Below the pieces are notes generated by a model. It saw only the letters and a list, made by a program, of their open reading frames with translations. It made no database searches and had not been told where the DNA came from. From the NCBI GenBank assembly GCA_047777415.1, contig JBKEEO010000002.1, positions 62,001 through 126,000 of the forward strand: a stretch of 64,000 nucleotides of DNA. The letters are read 5' to 3'. Source of the stretch: Caproicibacter sp047777415 (GTDB lineage Bacteria; Bacillota; Clostridia; Oscillospirales; Acutalibacteraceae). Both the position numbers and the translations under genes were made by a program. Position 1 is the stretch's first letter; every line of letters starts with the position of its first letter. Shown here one piece after another: positions 60,168 through 64,000 of this stretch.

Positions 60168-60303
60168 CCGGCGTACCTCCTTCCTCGTTGATGGCCTGCA
60201 GTTTCCTGGCGAGACGCTTTGCGATCACACTGATGGCAATCAGCACATCGGCGAGTTCCTCGTCAAGCTGCCTGTCTCTGGTTATCTCCGTGTTTTCCTG
60301 CAT
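60133..60303 (-). CDS. small phage protein
   Basis: A 56-residue ORF (start MQENTEITRDRQLDEELADV), predicted helical, with GGAGGTG 7 bases before the ATG. It overlaps the next gene by 35 bp. It opens the minus-strand half of the phage module; function unknown. Confidence 0.6.
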   Translation of the reverse strand: MQENTEITRDRQLDEELADVLIAISVIAKRLARKLQAINEEGGTPDGESERTGDAD

Positions 60304-60348
60304 CCGCAGCACCTCCGTTTCCGAGCGGCTTTCCTGCCCCTCTGTCTC

Positions 60349-60378
60349 TGAAAGGACAGAACCGGGATTTTTCAGCGG
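60349..60378 (+). repeat. 30-bp repeat, copy 1
   Basis: TGAAAGGACA, 11-12 bases, TTTTTCAGCGG. See copies at 60413 and 60511. It lies in the 290-bp spacer between the two divergent halves of the phage module. Confidence 0.7.
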
Positions 60379-60412
60379 AGAAAAATTTTGCCGCCCCTGT
60401 GCCTCTCACTTC

Positions 60413-60442
60413 TGAAAGGACAAGGGCGGCGTTTTTTAGCGG
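60413..60442 (+). repeat. 30-bp repeat, copy 2
   Basis: Direct copy: TGAAAGGACA...TTTTTTAGCGG; starts 64 bp after copy 1. Confidence 0.7.
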
Positions 60443-60510
60443 TGCTTTTAGCGGAAATCTGACGGCGGCAGTTCGCATTTTATAGGAAACGAAAAAAGTC
60501 CAGATGTCCA

Positions 60511-60540
60511 CCGCTGAAACGGAGGGTTTTTGTCCTTTCA
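60511..60540 (-). repeat. 30-bp repeat, copy 3 (inverted)
   Basis: Inverted copy: CCGCTGAAA...TGTCCTTTCA on the plus strand. It lies 54 bp before the 60594 gene. Confidence 0.7.
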
Positions 60541-60593
60541 CAATTAGAGAGGTGTAAGCCGCTCAATTTTCAGAGAAAGGACGGAAACAGACT

Positions 60594-60836
60594 ATGGGAA
60601 CAGCAAAATCAAAAGGACTGCCGCGCTGTATGGCGCACAGGGACTGCTTTGCCAATAAGGACGGCGTGTGCGTCTGCCTGGGCGACAATGACTTTCACGG
60701 GAAGGACTGCCCGTTTTTTAAGACCACGGCGCAGAATGACGCAGACAGGCAGAAAAGCTATGAGCGGCTGGTGCAGCTTGGCCGCACAGATCTGATCGAG
60801 ATGTATAAAGTGAGGGACGCTTATGGGAGTCAGTAA
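60594..60836 (+). CDS. small Cys-rich phage protein
   Basis: An 80-residue protein with a Cys cluster (CMAHRDCFANKDGVCVCLGD, then CPFF) that could bind zinc, followed by a helical end. AAAGGACGG precedes the ATG. It begins the plus-strand half and overlaps the next gene by 14 bp. Function unknown. Confidence 0.65.
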   Translation: MGTAKSKGLPRCMAHRDCFANKDGVCVCLGDNDFHGKDCPFFKTTAQNDADRQKSYERLVQLGRTDLIEMYKVRDAYGSQ

Positions 60837-61242
60837 ATATAACAGTGAAGGTTACTACGACCCGACCGCCTATGAAGCACTCACGAGGGTTGCCCAGGAG
60901 GAAAAGGCGGCGAGATACCGGCCGCTGGTGTATATCTGTTCCCCGTACTCCGGGGACACGGAGGGCAATAGCGAAAAAGCAAGGCGGTACAGCCGGTTTG
61001 CGGCAGACGCCGGCATGATCCCCATTGCACCGCACCTGCTGTTCCCGCAGTTCTTATCAGAGGAAACGGAACGAGAACTGGCGATCTTTATGGATCTGGT
61101 GCTGCTGGGCAAATGTGAGCAGCTCTGGGTATTCGGCGGTGAGGTGTCAGACGGGATGCGCCGGGAGATCGGCAGGGCAAAGCAGAAAAATATGACGATC
61201 CGTTATTTTACGGAGGAGATGGAGGAAACGGAATGCAGATGA
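60823..61242 (+). CDS. DUF4406 nucleoside-deoxyribosyltransferase-like protein
   Basis: A 139-residue protein of the DUF4406 fold, related to nucleoside 2-deoxyribosyltransferases: PLVYICSPYSGDTEGNSEKARRY, GMIPIAPHLLFPQFL, ELWVFGGEVSDGMRREIGRA (read with CEQLWVFG). It might act on phage nucleotide pools; no activity is shown. Overlaps both neighbours (14 and 10 bp). Confidence 0.82.
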   Translation: MGVSKYNSEGYYDPTAYEALTRVAQEEKAARYRPLVYICSPYSGDTEGNSEKARRYSRFAADAGMIPIAPHLLFPQFLSEETERELAIFMDLVLLGKCEQLWVFGGEVSDGMRREIGRAKQKNMTIRYFTEEMEETECR

Positions 61243-63467
61243 CGATCTATGACGCCGCGACGGTGGGGAGCCGGTCAAACTGCGTGTACCCGAATCCCGT
61301 GACAGTCACGGATGCGGATACCATGCGGCAGGCGGCAGCCTTCGACCATGTGTGCGCGGCATATAAGCAGAACTACCGCAGCGTGGACAATTTCTTAAAA
61401 GCGGACTGCCTGCCGATGGACTGCGATAACGACCACTCGGACGACCCGGACGACTGGCTCACGCCCTTTGACGTGGCGATGGATTTTCCGGGCGTGGGGA
61501 TGATCTTCGTCTACAGTAAAAGCCACATAAAGCCGAAAGGAAAACGCGGCCCCAGGCCCCGGTTCCATGTGTATTTTATCTGTACGGAGACAACGGATGC
61601 GGCGCTCTACAGTTCATGGAAGGACAGGCTCATCGCCGATTACCCTTATTTCGATGACGGGGCCAAGGACAGCGCCCGGTTCCTTTTCGGGGTAAAAAAC
61701 GCACAGGTCGAGGTCTACGACGGCAGCATCACCATTGATGCGTTCCTTACCGACCGTTTTGCGGAGTGGGACGCGGCGCAGGGGCAGATCCCGGAGGGTT
61801 CCCGGAACAAGACCATGTCCCATTACGCCGGCCGGGTCATCAAGCGTCTGGGCAACACCGAGGAAGCGCATAAGCAGTTTCTGAAGGAAGCGGAAAAATG
61901 CAGCCCGCCGTTGGATGATGCGGAGCTTGCGGGCATCTGGGTCAGCGCCGTGAAATTCGGTGTGAAGGTGGCCGCCCAGGAGGGATATATCCCGCCGGAG
62001 CAGTATAACCAGGACTTCCTGCTGATGCCGGAGGATTTCTCAGATGTGGGCCAAGCTATCGTATTGTCGCGGGAGTACATGGACCGCCTCCGCTTCTCCC
62101 CGGCTACGGATTATATCGTGTTCAACGGTTCGTTCTGGGAAGAATCCCAGCCCAACGCCCAGGGCATTGCCCAGGAGCTGACCGCGAGACAGCTTGAGGA
62201 GGCGGAAACCGAGATACAGCGGTGCATGAAGGAGATGTCGGACAACGGCGCATGGGCCATGCTCGCCGCGATGGGCGCCAAGAAAGCGGTGGCGGCGTTT
62301 AATGGAGCCCAGCGGCGCTCCTTTGAGAAATACGAACGGGCGGAAACCTACCGGAAGTATGCCATCAAGCGCCGGGATACCAAATACATTTCGGCCGCTT
62401 TAAAGGAAGCCCGCCCGATGATCCAGATCGAGCAGCGCGTCCTGGATGCGGATGAGTTTTTGCTGAATCTGCCGTCCGGCACCTGCGATCTGAGGACGGG
62501 GGCGATCCGGGAACACAACGCCCAGGACTATATCACGAAACAGACGGCGGTGGACCCGTCCGGGGACGGCATGGACGTCTGGGAGGACGCCCTCCAGACC
62601 TTCTTCCAGGGGGACGCTGACCTGATCCGTTATGTGCAGGAGATCGTGGGGCTTGCCGCCATCGGCAAGGTCTACATTGAAGCCCTGGTCATTGCCTACG
62701 GCGAGGGCCGGAATGGAAAATCCACCTTCTGGAACACTATTGCCCGTGTGCTTGGCACCTACTCCGGCAATATGTCCGCAGACACCCTGACGGTGGGCTG
62801 CAAGCGCAACGTGAAGCCGGAACTGGCGGAAGCCAAGGGCAAGCGGATGATTATCGCTGCCGAGCTGGAGGAAGGGATGCGCCTGAACACCTCCAACGTC
62901 AAGCAACTCTGTTCCACAGACGAGATCTATGCGGAGAAAAAATACAAGGCGCCCTTCTCCTATGTCCCCACCCACACGCTGGTGCTGTATACCAACCACC
63001 TGCCCAGGGTCGGGGCCATTGACCAGGGTACCTGGCGGCGGCTTATTGTGATCCCCTTCAACGCCAAGATTGAGGGCAAGGCTGACATCAAGAACTATGC
63101 GGACTTCCTGTTCAAAACGGCGGGCGGCGCTGTGCTTTCCTGGATTATCGAGGGTGCAAAGCGCGTCATTGCCGGCGATTACAAGATCGTCCAGCCCAGG
63201 GTGGTGCAGGACGCCATCCAGAAATACAAGGAGAACAACGACTGGCTGTCCCACTTCCTGGATGACTGCTGCGAGATCGATCCGTCCTATGAAGCGAAGT
63301 CTGGCGAGGTTTACAACACCTATCGCGGCTATTGCAATCAGATGGGCGAGTATGCGCGAAGTACTACGGATTTTTACACTGCCATTGAGGCGGCGGATTT
63401 CACGCGCCACAAGACGAAAAAAGGGATGTTGATTCGCGGATTCCGTTTGAAATCAGAGTTTGAGTAA
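61233..63467 (+). CDS. phage primase-helicase (PrimPol + D5_N + SF3, P4 family)
   Basis: A 744-residue replication protein. The N-terminal primase-polymerase domain has MDCDNDHSDDPDDW (metal acidic residues) and RFHVYFI and SARFLFG motifs. The D5_N linker is at about 370-470. The SF3 helicase has AYGEGRNGKSTFWNTI (Walker A, about 492), MIIAAELEEGMRLN (Walker B) and VLYTNHLPRVG (sensor). GGAGG-AAACGGA precedes the ATG. It is the core initiator of the module. Confidence 0.92.
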   Translation: MQMTIYDAATVGSRSNCVYPNPVTVTDADTMRQAAAFDHVCAAYKQNYRSVDNFLKADCLPMDCDNDHSDDPDDWLTPFDVAMDFPGVGMIFVYSKSHIKPKGKRGPRPRFHVYFICTETTDAALYSSWKDRLIADYPYFDDGAKDSARFLFGVKNAQVEVYDGSITIDAFLTDRFAEWDAAQGQIPEGSRNKTMSHYAGRVIKRLGNTEEAHKQFLKEAEKCSPPLDDAELAGIWVSAVKFGVKVAAQEGYIPPEQYNQDFLLMPEDFSDVGQAIVLSREYMDRLRFSPATDYIVFNGSFWEESQPNAQGIAQELTARQLEEAETEIQRCMKEMSDNGAWAMLAAMGAKKAVAAFNGAQRRSFEKYERAETYRKYAIKRRDTKYISAALKEARPMIQIEQRVLDADEFLLNLPSGTCDLRTGAIREHNAQDYITKQTAVDPSGDGMDVWEDALQTFFQGDADLIRYVQEIVGLAAIGKVYIEALVIAYGEGRNGKSTFWNTIARVLGTYSGNMSADTLTVGCKRNVKPELAEAKGKRMIIAAELEEGMRLNTSNVKQLCSTDEIYAEKKYKAPFSYVPTHTLVLYTNHLPRVGAIDQGTWRRLIVIPFNAKIEGKADIKNYADFLFKTAGGAVLSWIIEGAKRVIAGDYKIVQPRVVQDAIQKYKENNDWLSHFLDDCCEIDPSYEAKSGEVYNTYRGYCNQMGEYARSTTDFYTAIEAADFTRHKTKKGMLIRGFRLKSEFE

Positions 63468-63482
63468 GCACAAAACAGTAAA

Positions 63483-63580
63483 GGTGACGGTCGGTGACAG
63501 TCTTTCCCTAAAGTCCTCTAAGGACAAGAAAAAATAACGTATATAAAGAAATCGTGGGAGGACTGTCATAGACCGTCACC
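63483..63580. repeat. 20-bp inverted repeat between primase and VRR-NUC genes
   Basis: GGTGACGGTCGGTGACAGTC (63483-63502) and GACTGTCATAGACCGTCACC (63561-63580) pair with three mismatches. A smaller GTCCTCTAAGGAC palindrome (63513-63525) lies in the loop. It could be an RNA hairpin or a protein-binding site. Confidence 0.6.
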
Positions 63581-63593
63581 AGAAGGAGGTCTT

Positions 63594-63887
63594 ATGAGAG
63601 AGAAAACCATCGAACAAAAACTGGTTCAGGCGGTTAAGTTCAAAGGCGGGATTGCGCCGAAGTTCGTGTCGCCGGGATTTTCCGGGGTTCCCGACCGCCT
63701 TATCCTATTGCCGGATGGGAAATGCGGTTTCGTGGAAGTCAAGGTCCCTGGCGAAAAGCCACGGCCGCTGCAGAAGTCAAGGATACGGCTATTGCGGCGG
63801 CTGGGGTTTCTGGTATTTGTCCTGGATGACGAGAGCCAGATCCCCCACATCCTTTCTGAGATCGGAGGTGACAGCGGTGGAATTTAA
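63594..63887 (+). CDS. VRR-NUC domain nuclease
   Basis: A 97-residue stand-alone VRR-NUC nuclease. Catalytic pattern: GVPDRLILLPDGKCGFVEVK (PD...E-V-K) followed by LQKSRIRLLRRLGF. GAAGGAGG precedes the ATG. In Firmicutes phages it lies between primase and SNF2 helicase, as here. Confidence 0.9.
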   Translation: MREKTIEQKLVQAVKFKGGIAPKFVSPGFSGVPDRLILLPDGKCGFVEVKVPGEKPRPLQKSRIRLLRRLGFLVFVLDDESQIPHILSEIGGDSGGI

Positions 63888-64000
63888 ACCGCATGATTAT
63901 CAGCAATATGCCATTGAGTACATTGAAACACACGAGGTCGCCGCCGTACTGCTTGATATGGGCCTTGGCAAGACGGCAATCACGCTGACGGCTTTATCCG
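63877..64000 (+). CDS. SNF2/DEAD-like phage helicase (partial)
   Basis: Starts with GTG at 63877, with GGAGG 9 bases upstream, overlapping the VRR-NUC end by 11 bp. The 41 residues seen include FKPHDYQQYAIEYI (Q-motif-like) and LLDMGLGKTAITLTAL (Walker A). The gene continues beyond the window. Confidence 0.88.
   Translation, partial: MEFKPHDYQQYAIEYIETHEVAAVLLDMGLGKTAITLTALS

Noticed and set aside
62400..63410. 336-codon minus-strand ORF
   Set aside because: Antisense shadow of the primase-helicase in GC-rich DNA.

Overview
The window looks like chromosome of an endospore-forming Clostridia species, probably in or near the Oscillospiraceae. Pointers are an rny-ymdB-spoVS sporulation cluster, a Thr T-box before thrS, a zinc-type L33, and a collagen-like glycoprotein of the exosporium type. 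This placement is inference from gene content; no rRNA or tRNA gene was seen. The core part is of moderate GC. The last 8 kb (about 56.2-64 kb) is visibly GC-richer and reads as a prophage or integrative element.

Layout. 1-1.25 kb: right part of an IS256-family element. 1.3-8.5 kb: housekeeping genes (dCMP deaminase, rsmA, a homocysteine-methyltransferase-like protein, argS, ywiB/DUF1934, ddl). 8.6-12.3 kb: rpmG-secE-nusG-rplK-rplA, then an L10 leader and rplJ-rplL. 12.3-13.1 kb: small ORFs and a structured 153-bp segment where rpoBC would usually lie. 13.1-22.3 kb: dacA, a metallophosphoesterase, recG, fakA-like, spoVS, ymdB, rny. 22.4-24.0 kb: an IS1182-family element with a 31-bp palindromic target duplication just before the thrS promoter and T-box. 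24.4-28.4 kb: thrS and small genes, including a divergent undecaprenyl-diphosphate-synthase-like protein. 28.5-33.1 kb: a MarR-controlled heterodimeric ABC exporter. 33.4-37 kb: two tandem glycosyltransferases downstream of a collagen-like protein. 37.2-41.2 kb: a CAP-domain protein, a superoxide dismutase and a secreted repeat protein. 41.4-46.3 kb: an IS30 element, a truncated lipoprotein gene, and an IS256 element carrying an IS3 element in its last bases.

46.4-55.8 kb is a defence island of ten genes. Two plus-strand genes (XRE regulator, 5-methylcytosine methyltransferase) converge on an eight-gene minus-strand array: ABC-3C-type C-terminal component, middle component, SMC-like ABC ATPase with a zinc-hook-like CxxC, small XRE regulator, NgoFVII-type PLD nuclease, Z1-domain ATPase, a second NgoFVII-like protein whose PLD motif has decayed, and a Vsr endonuclease. 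The genes overlap or nearly abut, so restriction-modification and the ABC three-component module appear to form one unit. This is the most interesting part of the window.

56.2-64 kb is a phage-type replication module (sigma-like regulator, family-A DNA polymerase remnant, DUF2815, DUF2800, DUF4406, PrimPol/SF3 primase-helicase, VRR-NUC, SNF2-type helicase). Half of it faces the opposite way from the usual order, the polymerase has lost its middle, and DUF2800 is frameshifted. Three 30-bp repeats lie between the two divergent halves.
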